A stretch of DNA of 64,000 bases from Spirosoma profusum. Lineage in GTDB: Bacteria; Bacteroidota; Bacteroidia; Cytophagales; Spirosomataceae. This document shows positions 52,398 to 60,888 of the stretch, piece by piece; position 1 is the stretch's first letter, and each line of letters starts with the position of its first letter. Both the position numbers and the translations under genes were made by a program. A model generated the notes under the pieces. That model had not been told where the DNA came from. It did not search any database and saw only the letters and a program-made list of their open reading frames with translations. The stretch is from assembly GCF_014699005.1 (NCBI RefSeq), contig NZ_JACWZY010000028.1, positions 55,690 through 119,689 of the forward strand, written 5' to 3'.

Positions 52398-52667
52398 TTA
52401 ATTCAACCTACATACATGATTATAATGCTCAACCGAAAAGGCAATCTCGTACTGGGCTAACTTCTCCCGCAACAGATTGATCTGCTCTTTCTGGGCATCG
52501 ATCAGATACCCCTGCTCGGTATTGGTCTGGTACAGCAGATCGTTCATCTCCCGCAGATGGCGGTCAATCTCTCGAAGAATGGAAGCCGATTCCTTGAGTC
52601 TGGCTACCCACTCCCGCAGTTCGTCCAGATCGTTGCACTCGTAAGGATTGCGGTTGTATAACGTCAT
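52398..52667 (-). CDS. Small coiled-coil protein, last gene of the S24-like operon
   Basis: 89 residues, helical throughout: LDELREWVARLKESASILREIDRHLREMN and QINLLREKLAQYEIAF have heptad spacing. No leader. Its ATG overlaps the preceding stop by 4 nt (ATGA), so it is translationally coupled to the gene at 52664. Unknown function; may be an oligomerisation or regulatory subunit of whatever the operon encodes. Confidence 0.6.
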   Translation of the reverse strand: MTLYNRNPYECNDLDELREWVARLKESASILREIDRHLREMNDLLYQTNTEQGYLIDAQKEQINLLREKLAQYEIAFSVEHYNHVCRLN

Positions 52668-53080
52668 GACCCGATCCGGTTAGAATTAGCTGAAGCAACG
52701 GGAGCCGCTTCAGCATCGCTTTGAATTGGATAGAGTTGATAGAATCGCTCCATCATCTGTTCAGCAGTAAAGAAAGGACCAGCCTTTTGTCTCAACTCCT
52801 TTTCAATATCCCGCAACTTATGCCAACGGTCATAAATAGCATCTCGTATCAGGAATTGCGCTACCGTTACCAGTTCCATTGGGTTCGTGGCTACTTCCCT
52901 ACGTTGAGCAGGCATCCCCAGTGCGAAGGGGCCAGACCATTGCCGATTGATGTAAATCCAGACTTTTACCTCTCCCTGGGCGGCTGGCAACTCTAGAGGA
53001 GGGCCAGCTTTGGGCTTTTCGCAGAACCGAAAAAAGATTTTCACTTTTTCGTCTTTACCGTAAGCAAAATCAAATCGCAT
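52664..53080 (-). CDS. Arm-domain-like hypothetical protein B
   Basis: 138 residues. The N-terminal half is beta-rich (VKIFFRFCEKPKAGPPLEL, EVKVWIYINRQWSGPFALG) and the C-terminal half helical (RDAIYDRWHKLRDIEKELRQKAG, FTAEQMMERFY). This layout (strands, a GPF turn, then L..IE.EL..K and FTAEQ) resembles the N-terminal Arm DNA-binding domain of Bacteroidota tyrosine recombinases, but no catalytic domain follows. It overlaps the preceding gene by 11 nt. Probably DNA binding; family not certain. Confidence 0.5.
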   Translation of the reverse strand: MRFDFAYGKDEKVKIFFRFCEKPKAGPPLELPAAQGEVKVWIYINRQWSGPFALGMPAQRREVATNPMELVTVAQFLIRDAIYDRWHKLRDIEKELRQKAGPFFTAEQMMERFYQLYPIQSDAEAAPVASANSNRIGS

Positions 53081-53483
53081 GGAGTTGGCCCTCCTCGCCT
53101 AGAGTTTGCGGAACAAATAATCCTGCTTTTCTCAGGACCATTTCGCCCGTAATCGTTACGTTTCTTTGCATTAGCTCCAACCAGGCAATAACTAGACTAT
53201 CCCGCAGGCTTTTGAGCTTTTTGCTCAGATTAAATCCTGCCCGATTGGGTGCGATCTTGGCGTGTTGCTGCCAGGTATCCCGACTACATTGAATCTCGGT
53301 TGGATAGGGGCCAAACAGTTCGTCATTCAGGGCAATGAATAGCTCCACATTGCCCTCGGCAAAAATGGAGGCTTTGCCCGGAATGAATTTATAGTAGATC
53401 CGTATCGGGTGGATGGCCTGTGGAGGTATCACTAAGCGGGTGGTTTGTGCCAACGGGCTAGGTAGTTGCTTTGTCCCGTTCAT
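53070..53483 (-). CDS. Arm-domain-like hypothetical protein A
   Basis: 137 residues. PIRIYYKFIPGKASIFAEGN / VELFIALNDELFGPYPTEIQ strands, then CSRDTWQQHAKIAPNRAG and LSKKLKSLRDSLVIAWLELM, NVTITGEMVLRKAGLF. This order closely mimics the integrase Arm domain (strands, conserved W, L..KL..IR..I, VT.E.v). It lacks the catalytic Arg/His/Tyr part, so it is not a recombinase. Starts within the upstream stop (ATGA, 53483). Possibly a stand-alone DNA-binding or excision/regulatory factor, together with the related product at 52664. Confidence 0.55.
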   Translation of the reverse strand: MNGTKQLPSPLAQTTRLVIPPQAIHPIRIYYKFIPGKASIFAEGNVELFIALNDELFGPYPTEIQCSRDTWQQHAKIAPNRAGFNLSKKLKSLRDSLVIAWLELMQRNVTITGEMVLRKAGLFVPQTLGEEGQLHAI

Positions 53484-54220
53484 ATCACCTCACGATTTAG
53501 CAGGTAGCGCACCTGAGCCAGATACCGAAGGTCAGACAGTAGCAGCGTCTCTTCCTGACATTCAGGATTGTCAGCCAGTAGCAGAATAGAGTTGCCATCA
53601 TTATGGGCAATTCGGCCAATCAGGTATCGGCGGGGTGTGCAGTCCGGGCTAGCAATGACTACACCACTAGCCTGTGCGTACTCGGATGGATCGTAAGCCA
53701 CAATAACCAGTTCAGCCCCTGCCAGAATCTGGGGAGCCATGCTGTCGTTAGGAGCCAGTACCAGCCCTGTCCGCTGTTCTTCCTCTTCAGTCAGGTCTAG
53801 ACGGTTCAAGTAATCAGGAGCTAGCCTGAGAGCGTAGCGGTCGAATAAACGGAAGGGCTCCTGCCGTTCTCCATCCTCAGAGAAGGTTGGCAAGCCATCA
53901 ATGGGATAAACTTCGTTCAGCGTATCGATCAGCAACAGCACAGCATGTAGCTGGTCTTTGTCTCCCTCTTCTGTAAGGGTTTCAGCGGGCGTAGCTAACC
54001 AGTGGTGGAGCAGGTCACCCACTGCTTGCAGGGGATCGTAATTACCCCGAGCGGTGAACTTGTCACAGAGTTCGAGCAGTCGGGCCTGCGCCTGAAAAAT
54101 GCGGGGATTGATGGCGGGCTCACTTTGAGCCGCAGGGGTGAGAGATAGGCCGTTTTTGGCCGGTTGTGGAGGGGTATTTGCATAGTTGCCCCTACCCACG
54201 TAGTTTTGCACCGTGTTCAT
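53480..54220 (-). CDS. S24/LexA-fold-like protein, first gene of a four-gene operon
   Basis: 246 residues from the ATG at 54220 (a GTG at 54244 is the alternative). The N-terminal 90 residues are Asn/Pro-rich and then helical (FQAQARLLELCDKFTAR); no clear helix-turn-helix. The C-terminal 110 residues look like the S24 peptidase fold of phage repressors and LexA: VLAPNDSMAPQILAGAELVIVAYD (Ser in the DSM site), ASGVVIAS, and SILLLADNPECQEETLLL. The usual catalytic Lys in VKRL is replaced by RYLIGRI, so self-cleavage is doubtful. Could be a non-cleavable sensor. Downstream genes overlap by 4, 11 and 4 nt, indicating coupled expression. Confidence 0.6.
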   Translation of the reverse strand: MNTVQNYVGRGNYANTPPQPAKNGLSLTPAAQSEPAINPRIFQAQARLLELCDKFTARGNYDPLQAVGDLLHHWLATPAETLTEEGDKDQLHAVLLLIDTLNEVYPIDGLPTFSEDGERQEPFRLFDRYALRLAPDYLNRLDLTEEEEQRTGLVLAPNDSMAPQILAGAELVIVAYDPSEYAQASGVVIASPDCTPRRYLIGRIAHNDGNSILLLADNPECQEETLLLSDLRYLAQVRYLLNREVI

Positions 54221-54248
54221 AGAATTAAGCGTTTTGTGTGACACATGA

Positions 54249-54292
54249 CCCCAGCACTGCTACCGTCGAAAGTTTCAAGTGCTGGGGTTTTT
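54249..54292 (+). terminator. Plus-strand hairpin with T-run upstream of the S24-like gene
   Basis: CCCCAGCACT (54249-54258) / AGTGCTGGGG (54278-54287) perfect 10-bp stem followed by TTTTT on the plus strand. No plus-strand gene ends here. It may end an antisense RNA over the S24-like gene, or fold in its 5' UTR on the minus strand. Confidence 0.55.
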
Positions 54293-54381
54293 CATGTCTA
54301 GCAGACGTACTTCACCTGCTTTCTGGTTACAATATAGAAACAAAATGTGAACTACAGTTCACATTGCTAGGTAAAAAAATA

Positions 54382-54645
54382 TTACACGAAATTGATTTGT
54401 AACTGTTTGCCAATAGCCATTGCTACCCGTTCTAGTGTTTCCACCGAATGTCCAACTTTTCTAGTTTCCATTTTAGTTACTGCGGAAACAGTTATTCCCA
54501 TTTTTTCAGCCAACTCCTTTTGAGTCAAGCCAGCTTTTTTTCTTGCTTCTTTGATCATTTGTCCTGTATGTTGTGTAGGGTTAGACACCAGAAGTAAAGT
54601 ACCATTTGGTGTAAAGTTAAATTCTTTAGTCAATAGGTTTATCAT
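54382..54645 (-). CDS. XRE-family helix-turn-helix regulator
   Basis: 87 residues. HTH_3 domain from IKEARKKAGLTQKELAEKMGITVSAVTKMETRKVG, with a short Asn/Thr-rich N-terminal arm. Typical of phage repressors and antitoxins; no toxin gene is adjacent. It lies 137 bp upstream of the S24-like operon in the same direction and may control it. The plus-strand gene at 54665 diverges from it, with only 19 bp between the two starts. Confidence 0.82.
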   Translation of the reverse strand: MINLLTKEFNFTPNGTLLLVSNPTQHTGQMIKEARKKAGLTQKELAEKMGITVSAVTKMETRKVGHSVETLERVAMAIGKQLQINFV

Positions 54646-54664
54646 TCCACCATATTTTATGCAT

Positions 54665-55273
54665 ATGAAATATCTACTTATAGTTTTATTAACTGCACTG
54701 TCTATGACAGCAAAAAGCCAACCCTACAAAGGCTTTCACTTACAGCTTGGCGGAGGAATCGCTTTACCTAACGGTAATAACAGTAAAAATGGTTATCTGA
54801 TTTCAGTAGAGCCGAAGCTAGGATTAAATAAAACATTCGATGTTTACCTTCGATATGAAGCCGCGACAATGGTTCGAGGTTTTCAAGGGAGGCCCGGAAC
54901 TTATTTTAGTGAAGAAGCGCAAACTATCCAGTCTATAATGGCAACAGGCAACTGTACAATTACAAATCCAGCCGGATTGCGACCATTCGTTGGGGTGGGT
55001 TTAGGGATATTTTTTGTTCCAGCAGTAAGCGTTGGGAACGGCGGTGGTTACTGGACATACGGCTTTGATAATTCTGGTATATACTTGGGCGCAATGATCC
55101 GTGCCGGTTTAAAAGCTGGGAGGATCGTATTGGGAGCAGACTATAATTTCATACCAGACTCTCAGTCTTCCCTCATTGCCAGTACAGGAGGGGCAGGCTC
55201 GGCTTCATTAGCACTGGTAAATACCTATTTGGCAATAAAATTGGGGATAGATATTGGAGGCAAAAAACAATAG
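54665..55273 (+). CDS. Outer-membrane beta-barrel-like protein
   Basis: 202 residues from the ATG at 54665 (an ATG at 54659 adds two residues). Leader MKYLLIVLLTALSMTAKSQ. Alternating hydrophobic strands with glycines: FHLQLGGGIALPNG, VEPKLGLNKTFDVYLRYEAA, PFVGVGLGIFFVP, AMIRAGLKAGRIVLGADYNF. That is the pattern of small OmpA/OmpW-like eight-strand barrels. The C-terminus LAIKLGIDIGGKKQ lacks a classic terminal aromatic. Function unknown. Near-abutting divergent arrangement with the XRE gene suggests control by it. Confidence 0.7.
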   Translation: MKYLLIVLLTALSMTAKSQPYKGFHLQLGGGIALPNGNNSKNGYLISVEPKLGLNKTFDVYLRYEAATMVRGFQGRPGTYFSEEAQTIQSIMATGNCTITNPAGLRPFVGVGLGIFFVPAVSVGNGGGYWTYGFDNSGIYLGAMIRAGLKAGRIVLGADYNFIPDSQSSLIASTGGAGSASLALVNTYLAIKLGIDIGGKKQ

Positions 55274-55366
55274 TATCCGGCATGAAGTTGCCGGATATAT
55301 TCCCGCTGGCACTAATCTAGCCTCCCCCTCAAAAACAAGGATATTTTTCCTCTCATAAGGGTATCT

Positions 55367-57007
55367 CTATTTCTTCTCCAGAAGCTGTTTAACTAGCGCC
55401 TTGAGTTCGTCGATCTCTTTCTTGTGCTGTAATTCTAGTTGATCGATACGCGCTTGCTGCTGCTGAATTATAGCTTCCTGTTTACTGGCTTTCTTTTCCT
55501 GCCCAATACTGTACAAGGTCAGCTCCTCAATCTTTTCCAGAAGTTTAGCGTCCATTTTGGCTACGTCAACACCCTTCTCAACGACTTCTTTGGCCGAGGG
55601 TACACCCGGCAGGTGTTTGTTATCCTGTATATACTTTTCCACCTCTGCCAACCCTTTCAGGCTGTACCCTTCATCAAACACCTTATCGCTCCAATCGCTC
55701 GTATTCCTAACCGCTACTTTCACTTTCTCGGTTAGAATCCCCTTGCTCACAAATAGGTTGTAATCCGATGGGGTCTTGCTGACACCCTCCCCAATAATAA
55801 CCGCATCGTTCTGAGTGCTTTGCAAAAACGAACCGTTACGTTGCCATAGGAATTCACTAACCCCCTCACGAGTTGAACCGTTTGTACTCACCAGAATCAC
55901 ATCCCCATTTTCATTAACAGACAGCACTTTTGTTGCATTCGTGGCTGTAGCCGAGTTCGTGCTTTTCAGGTTGGTGAAGCGTAATCCCGACTGACCATTC
56001 GTGCCGTGGGTAATCTCCAGCTTATTGCCGGGAGCCGTGTTACCGATGCCTACTTTCCACAGAGGATTGGGAGCACCTAACACAATCGCATAGTCGGCCG
56101 AAACCTGGGCACCTACCCCGATGGCGGTGGCGTTATTGACGACGGCTCCCGATGACACTCCTGCATTCTGGCCAATGAAGGTGTTGCTCTGACCCGCCCC
56201 ATTCCCCGTAAAGCCAGCCCCATTGCCGATATAGGTATTGTTCAGGCCAGTGGTATTGCCGTAGCCCGAGCCATTGCCAATGAAGGTGTTGCCTGCCCCC
56301 GAGGTCGTTTGCTGGCCGGATGAGTTGCCCATGAACAGGTTGTAGGAGCCGTTGCTGCTGACACCTGCGTAGGAACCCAGGAATAGGTTAGCGGTGCCGG
56401 TGGTATTGGTGTAGCCAGCCTGATAACCAATGAACACGTTATTACTGGCGGTAGTGTTAGTAAAGCCTGCCCGATTACCTAAAAACACGTTGTTGTCGCC
56501 TGTCGTGCTACTATAGCCAGCAAAAGGCCCACTAGATACATTATAACTACCTGTGGTGTTGTTGTACCCCGCAGAATTTCCACTAAATACATTATCATCA
56601 CCCTCGGTATTGTTATATCCCGCATAAGCGCCGGTAATTACATTACTTCCACCTGTGGTATTTCTATACCCCGCTCTCATGCCGATAAAGGTGTTATATG
56701 AGGCAGATGTAGTATTGTAACCCGACTCCTTGCCTAGAAACACATTATACCCACCGATTGTATTATTCTGACCGGCTCCCGCCCCAAAGAAGCTGTTATC
56801 TTTCCCGAGGGTTAAGGCAGAACCAGCATTATAGCCGACGATTGTATTCCGATCACTCGTTACGGATGGAGCAGCGTTAGGACCGACCAGCGTATTGTTT
56901 GTTCCACGAGTAGTATTGTTGGCTGTATTGGCCACATAGTTGCCCTGAGCCAGTAGCAAGCCAGGTAAAAGCAGGGGAAGGGCAACGAAGGTGAAGTGCT
57001 TAATCAT
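55367..57007 (-). CDS. YadA-like repeat fibre protein 3
   Basis: 546 residues with leader MIKHFTFVALPLLLPGLLLAQG. The longest of the three fibres: 14-residue repeats (NVFLGKESGYNTTSASY and variants) to about residue 300, an inserted segment (GSTREGVSEFLWQRNGSFLQ), then the shared block RNTSDWSDKVFDEGYSLKGL, NKHLPGVPSAKEV, GVDVAKMDAKLLEKIEELTLY and an extended coiled coil ending KALVKQLLEKK. The last region is nearly identical to fibre 2. The gene borders the phage genes that start at 57227 on the other strand. Probably a trimeric adhesin; a phage receptor-binding role is possible but less likely given the secretory leader. Confidence 0.85.
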   Translation of the reverse strand: MIKHFTFVALPLLLPGLLLAQGNYVANTANNTTRGTNNTLVGPNAAPSVTSDRNTIVGYNAGSALTLGKDNSFFGAGAGQNNTIGGYNVFLGKESGYNTTSASYNTFIGMRAGYRNTTGGSNVITGAYAGYNNTEGDDNVFSGNSAGYNNTTGSYNVSSGPFAGYSSTTGDNNVFLGNRAGFTNTTASNNVFIGYQAGYTNTTGTANLFLGSYAGVSSNGSYNLFMGNSSGQQTTSGAGNTFIGNGSGYGNTTGLNNTYIGNGAGFTGNGAGQSNTFIGQNAGVSSGAVVNNATAIGVGAQVSADYAIVLGAPNPLWKVGIGNTAPGNKLEITHGTNGQSGLRFTNLKSTNSATATNATKVLSVNENGDVILVSTNGSTREGVSEFLWQRNGSFLQSTQNDAVIIGEGVSKTPSDYNLFVSKGILTEKVKVAVRNTSDWSDKVFDEGYSLKGLAEVEKYIQDNKHLPGVPSAKEVVEKGVDVAKMDAKLLEKIEELTLYSIGQEKKASKQEAIIQQQQARIDQLELQHKKEIDELKALVKQLLEKK

Positions 57008-57226
57008 ACAAGGATAGTTTAACGTGAGGAGAGATTTAAAAATAGCTTACTACAAGGCAGTAATTTACAAAATCGACTTTAACAAGATTACACTTTTGAT
57101 CAACCGGCATTAAAAGACTACGTATATACATAATCGTAATTGTTTTCCCAGATATCACCTTAATTCCTTGCTGGTTAGTTGTGTCATTATTATATTTACC
57201 TATATATATAATTTAATAGAATAATT

Positions 57227-57631
57227 ATGACAACGGAAGCACTATCCGGCGAAATCACCAAAATCGGCAAGTCTGGCCGCAACTATACCTTTGGGTTTGG
57301 CTGGTCATTCCGCTATAACCTTGAACAGGTATACGGGGACGGTCTGGTGAACCTGACCGAAGAGAAAGACGAGGGGTTTGCTGTGGCCAACGTGCTGATC
57401 AGCGCCCTGAAAGCCAAGTCTGTTAACCAGATGAAAGAGACCATTTCCAAGCAGGAAATGTATGAGCTGTTAGACGACTTTGACGAGGCCACCACCCGCG
57501 AGCTGGTACAGGCAGGCAAACGGGCATTGGGGTTTATCAGCCGGGTGCTGGGCGTGGCCGAAGAGGACGTAAAAGCACTGGCACAAAAAGCCGTAGAAAA
57601 CCAACCCCAACCGACTGGGACGCCCTCTTAA
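57227..57631 (+). CDS. Phage tail assembly chaperone-like protein (upstream frame)
   Basis: 134 residues, no leader. Residues 1-30 are beta-like (GEITKIGKSGRNYTFGFGW), the rest helical (DDFDEATTRELVQAGKRALG). It occupies the slot just before the tail tape-measure gene where double-stranded DNA phages place the G/GT tail assembly chaperone pair. The next frame, at -1, opens before this stop and holds the conserved part of the second protein, so a programmed frameshift is likely. The identification is from position and layout. Confidence 0.6.
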   Translation: MTTEALSGEITKIGKSGRNYTFGFGWSFRYNLEQVYGDGLVNLTEEKDEGFAVANVLISALKAKSVNQMKETISKQEMYELLDDFDEATTRELVQAGKRALGFISRVLGVAEEDVKALAQKAVENQPQPTGTPS

Positions 57632-57648
57632 GTCTGGCCATTGGCGAG

Positions 57649-58047
57649 ATGGGGATGACTCCTCAGCAATTCTGGGATATGCCCCCCTCGGTATTTGTTC
57701 AAAAAGTAGAGGGATACTACCGACGGGAGAACCGCGCTGCTTACTACTACCGGGAAACGTACGCGCTGCACTACAACCTCAATCGGGGCGAAAAGAACCC
57801 GGCGATTACAGGCGAAGACGTATTGACCTTCTTAGGGGAAAAGCCCAAACGGGAGCGAAAAACTAAACCAATGGTCTGGACAGAGGAAGAAATAGCTAAA
57901 GCCGAGTTTCGGGCGAATGGCTGGCAGTGGCCACCTCCCGGCGATTGGCGACAGGCAAGGATAGCCTTACATCGTGGCGAACCCTGGTCTCCAGTAGAAG
58001 AAAGCACCATAGACAACGACTCAACACCTACTAACCAAGAAAGCTAA
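57649..58047 (+). CDS. Phage tail assembly chaperone-like protein (downstream frame)
   Basis: 132 residues if started at the ATG at 57649. The conserved block DWDALLSLAIGEMGMTPQQF starts upstream of this ATG, in the -1 frame relative to the preceding gene, which implies that the native product is a fusion made by a -1 shift before 57631. The motif MTPQQFWDMPPSVF is typical of phage tail assembly chaperones. Central acidic/Trp part FRANGWQWPPPGDWRQAR. It ends in a TAATG overlap with the tape-measure gene. Confidence 0.65.
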   Translation: MGMTPQQFWDMPPSVFVQKVEGYYRRENRAAYYYRETYALHYNLNRGEKNPAITGEDVLTFLGEKPKRERKTKPMVWTEEEIAKAEFRANGWQWPPPGDWRQARIALHRGEPWSPVEESTIDNDSTPTNQES

Positions 58048-60583
58048 TGGCAGGGGCCGTAAATATTGTACTCGGTGTAATTATTACCGACTTTGTCAAC
58101 GGCTTTAAACAGGCCGGACAAACCAGCTCACAATTCAGCAAACAGATTAAAAATGACTTCAATGGATTAAGTACCATCGGGAAGTCATTAGGTAGCCTGT
58201 TTGCGGTCGATCAGGTTATTGGTTTCGGGCAGGAACTCCTGAGCACATCGGGCAAGTTTGAGAAATATAATTCCATTCTTAAAAACGCCCTCGGTAGTCA
58301 GTCAGCCGCCCGATCCAGCTTAGGCCAACTCACCGACTTTGCCGCTGAAACACCCAACCAGCTAGATGAGTTAACCGGCTCGTTTATCAAATTCGTCAAT
58401 CGGGGCTTAATCCCATCGAAACAGCAGCTTACTAATTTTGGCGATCTGGCAGCCTCACAGGGCAAGGGATTCGATCAACTGACCGAGGCCATACTTGACG
58501 CGCAGTCCGGCGAGTTCGAACGGCTAAAGGAGTTCGGTGTTCGTGCCTCTAAATCCGGCGATCAGGTGTCTTTGTCGTTTAAAGGACTTACGCAGACCGT
58601 TGGCTTAACTAGTGAGGGAATTACCGGCGCAATTCAGAAGTTCGGACAACTCTCCGGTGTAGCAGGCAGCATGAGCGCCGTTGCTCAGACGCAGGAGGGG
58701 CTAGTTAGCAACCTGGGCGATGCTTACGACCGTTTGCTGGTAGCGCTGGGCGATGCCGGTATTTCGGGAACATTTAAGCAGGTGGTGAGCGCGGCTAGTT
58801 CGTTGCTGGGTGTGTTTACCGACTTAGTGGCAAACTCCCCGGCTCAGGAACTACGAAAGCAACAGGTAGAACTTAACTCGCTGGTAGGGGCTATCGCTCT
58901 GGCCAATGATAACGAGACGGTACGCCTGAGCCTGATTCAAAAACTCAACCAGGATTACCCTGAATTTCTAGGTAAGATTGACGCTGAATCGGTTTCGACT
59001 GAGTTACTATCCAGGCGACTGGCTGACGTAAATGCACAGTATGAGCGAAAGATCCGGATTGCATTAGGTGAGGAGAAGATCAAAAAAGCCAATGAGGAGT
59101 TAACCGATTCGATACGTCAGCAAAGTACCGCTTTGCAAATACTAGCGAGGGAATCAGGCAAAACCGAAATTGAGCTTGAGCGCATGAGTCAGGCTGATCG
59201 GGTGGCTTTGGCGAAAAAGATTGCCGCGCGACAACCTCAATTTATACAAACGCCTGGCGGGCTGGCTCCTGTCAGTAACCGACTTACAGCACTACCTAAT
59301 GACCTTGTCGAGGGGTTGGCGAAACAGAAAAAAGCGGAGGCTGAACTTGCCAGACTCACACAGGAGAACGCAGAGCGTCAATCCGATTTAACGACCGCAA
59401 CGGTTAACGGATACAAAGAGCAGATTGCTCAGGTACGCGAACAGATCAAACTAGGACGCATTAAAAAAGCGCAGGGCGAGGAGGAGATTAAGCGGCTGAA
59501 CGATCAAATCAGGATCGCACAGGGTAAGCCCCTGGCTCCAGTCAAACCTCCCGTTATTACGAAACCGGAAAAAGAATCCTATACCAAGCCACTGACTGAA
59601 CTGGAAGAGTTGGAGCGCAAGCTAAAAAACCTTCAGGAGTTTAAGCAGGATAACGCCCGGTTTGGCATAACCATTGCCCCCGAAACCCTTCGGGAAATGG
59701 AAGCCCTGGAAAATCAGATTAAGCGTATTAAGGGTGAGTTCGTGGGTATCAAACTACTGGACAACATTAAGCCTTTAGCGGACGCTGTGCAGGGATTTAC
59801 ATTCACAACCAACGTACCGACGCTACCCGGCGCTGATGCTCTCAAAGATAAGTTAGACGACTTCTACGGCGATCTGAGGCAGTACCCCTCTTTTCTGGGC
59901 GACCTACGTGACCAGTTAGGTAATGCCGGTGGTGATCTATTCAGCAAAGCCAGTGAAGGTGTCCGTAAATCAGTTGACGGTATGGCGGATACGTTTAAAT
60001 CTGCTAAAGCTGCGCTGACCGATGGGTTGCTTAATGCTGGCGCTGAGTTTGGCGGGGTGTTCGTCAGTTTCACATCGAGTATAGAGGAGGGCTAAAACGC
60101 CCTGAAAGGTGTCTTAAAGACAGTTCTGGATTTGCTAGGCAACTACGCTATTACCGTAGGCAAAGCGCTGCTGCTTACAGGTGTTGTTTTCCTGTCCAAC
60201 CCATTTACTGCCCGATAGGTGTTAAACAGATCATTACCGGTGGGGCGCTGCTGCTCGCCGGTGGAGCCGTTAAAGCGTTGGGGGCTGTGGCACTGGCGAA
60301 GGGTGGACTGGCGAAAAATCCAACATTAGCCCTGATCGGGGAGAGTGCTCAGGCCCGGCGCGGTGGTGGTGAGTTTGTGGCTCCGGTTGCACTTGGTGCC
60401 GATCTAATCACCGAGCGGATAATGAAGAATCTGAAAGCGAATACGCCCGAAAATCGTTACAGCAACCTAAGTCCCGCTATCGCTACTCAGCGTGTAGAAC
60501 TTGGTGGAGAGGTTAGGGTAGACGGGCACGATTTACGAATTGCACTAACGAGAGCATACGACGATCAAAACCAATACTCATAA
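58047..60583 (+). pseudogene. Phage tail tape-measure gene, broken by a stop and a frameshift
   Basis: The first 682 codons are an intact tape-measure N-terminus: FKQAGQTSSQFSKQIKNDFN, ETPNQLDELTGSFIKFVNRG, GEFERLKEFGVRASKSGDQV (TMP core), then coiled coils to 60095. At 60093 a TAA interrupts, yet the same frame continues sensibly (NALKGVLKTVLDLLGNYAIT...LSNPFTA). Near 60218 a missing C in GCCCG shifts it. The tail (VKQIITGGALLLAGGAVKA ... RIALTRAYDDQNQYS) runs in another frame to 60583; the frame starting at a TTG at 60278 is part of this tail. Tape-measure proteins set tail length and span the tail lumen. With two lesions the phage should be tail-defective. Confidence 0.82.
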
Positions 60584-60586
60584 GCC

Positions 60587-60886
60587 ATGAACACAAAACC
60601 AGACTTCTCCTTTCAACTCATTAGCCAACTTAACCCGCCAATAGTCGGTAGTATGCTGGCTCATATTAAATCGAGTTATCGGCCGTTACCGCTGCCCGAT
60701 CTGGCAGGCATTACCGGAAGGTTGCCCCAACTACCCGCTATCAATAGTATAGTAACGGCTAACGCTGAGGTTGGAAAGTTGGCGGCTCGGCTCATTAGCC
60801 CGCCTATAGGCTTGGATATAGATCGGTTTGAAATTGACTACCCCAGAATAAACCCCAACATCCACAAACTACTTGAACAGCGCTGA
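60587..60886 (+). CDS. Small phage-region hypothetical protein
   Basis: 99 residues, no leader, Pro-rich middle (SYRPLPLPDLAGITGRLPQL). It starts 3 bp after the tape-measure stop and ends 2 bp before the HNH gene, so it is in the same transcript. No recognised family. Proline/leucine pattern suggests a structural or minor tail component. Confidence 0.55.
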   Translation: MNTKPDFSFQLISQLNPPIVGSMLAHIKSSYRPLPLPDLAGITGRLPQLPAINSIVTANAEVGKLAARLISPPIGLDIDRFEIDYPRINPNIHKLLEQR

Positions 60887-60888
60887 CT

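Noticed and set aside
54382..54645. Toxin-antitoxin pair with the XRE protein as antitoxin
   Set aside because: No adjacent small toxin-like gene (RelE/HigB-type) in either direction; the divergent neighbour is an exported barrel-like protein.
60278..60583. Separate 101-residue gene started by TTG
   Set aside because: Its sequence continues the tape-measure C-terminus in a shifted frame, so it is treated as part of the broken gene.
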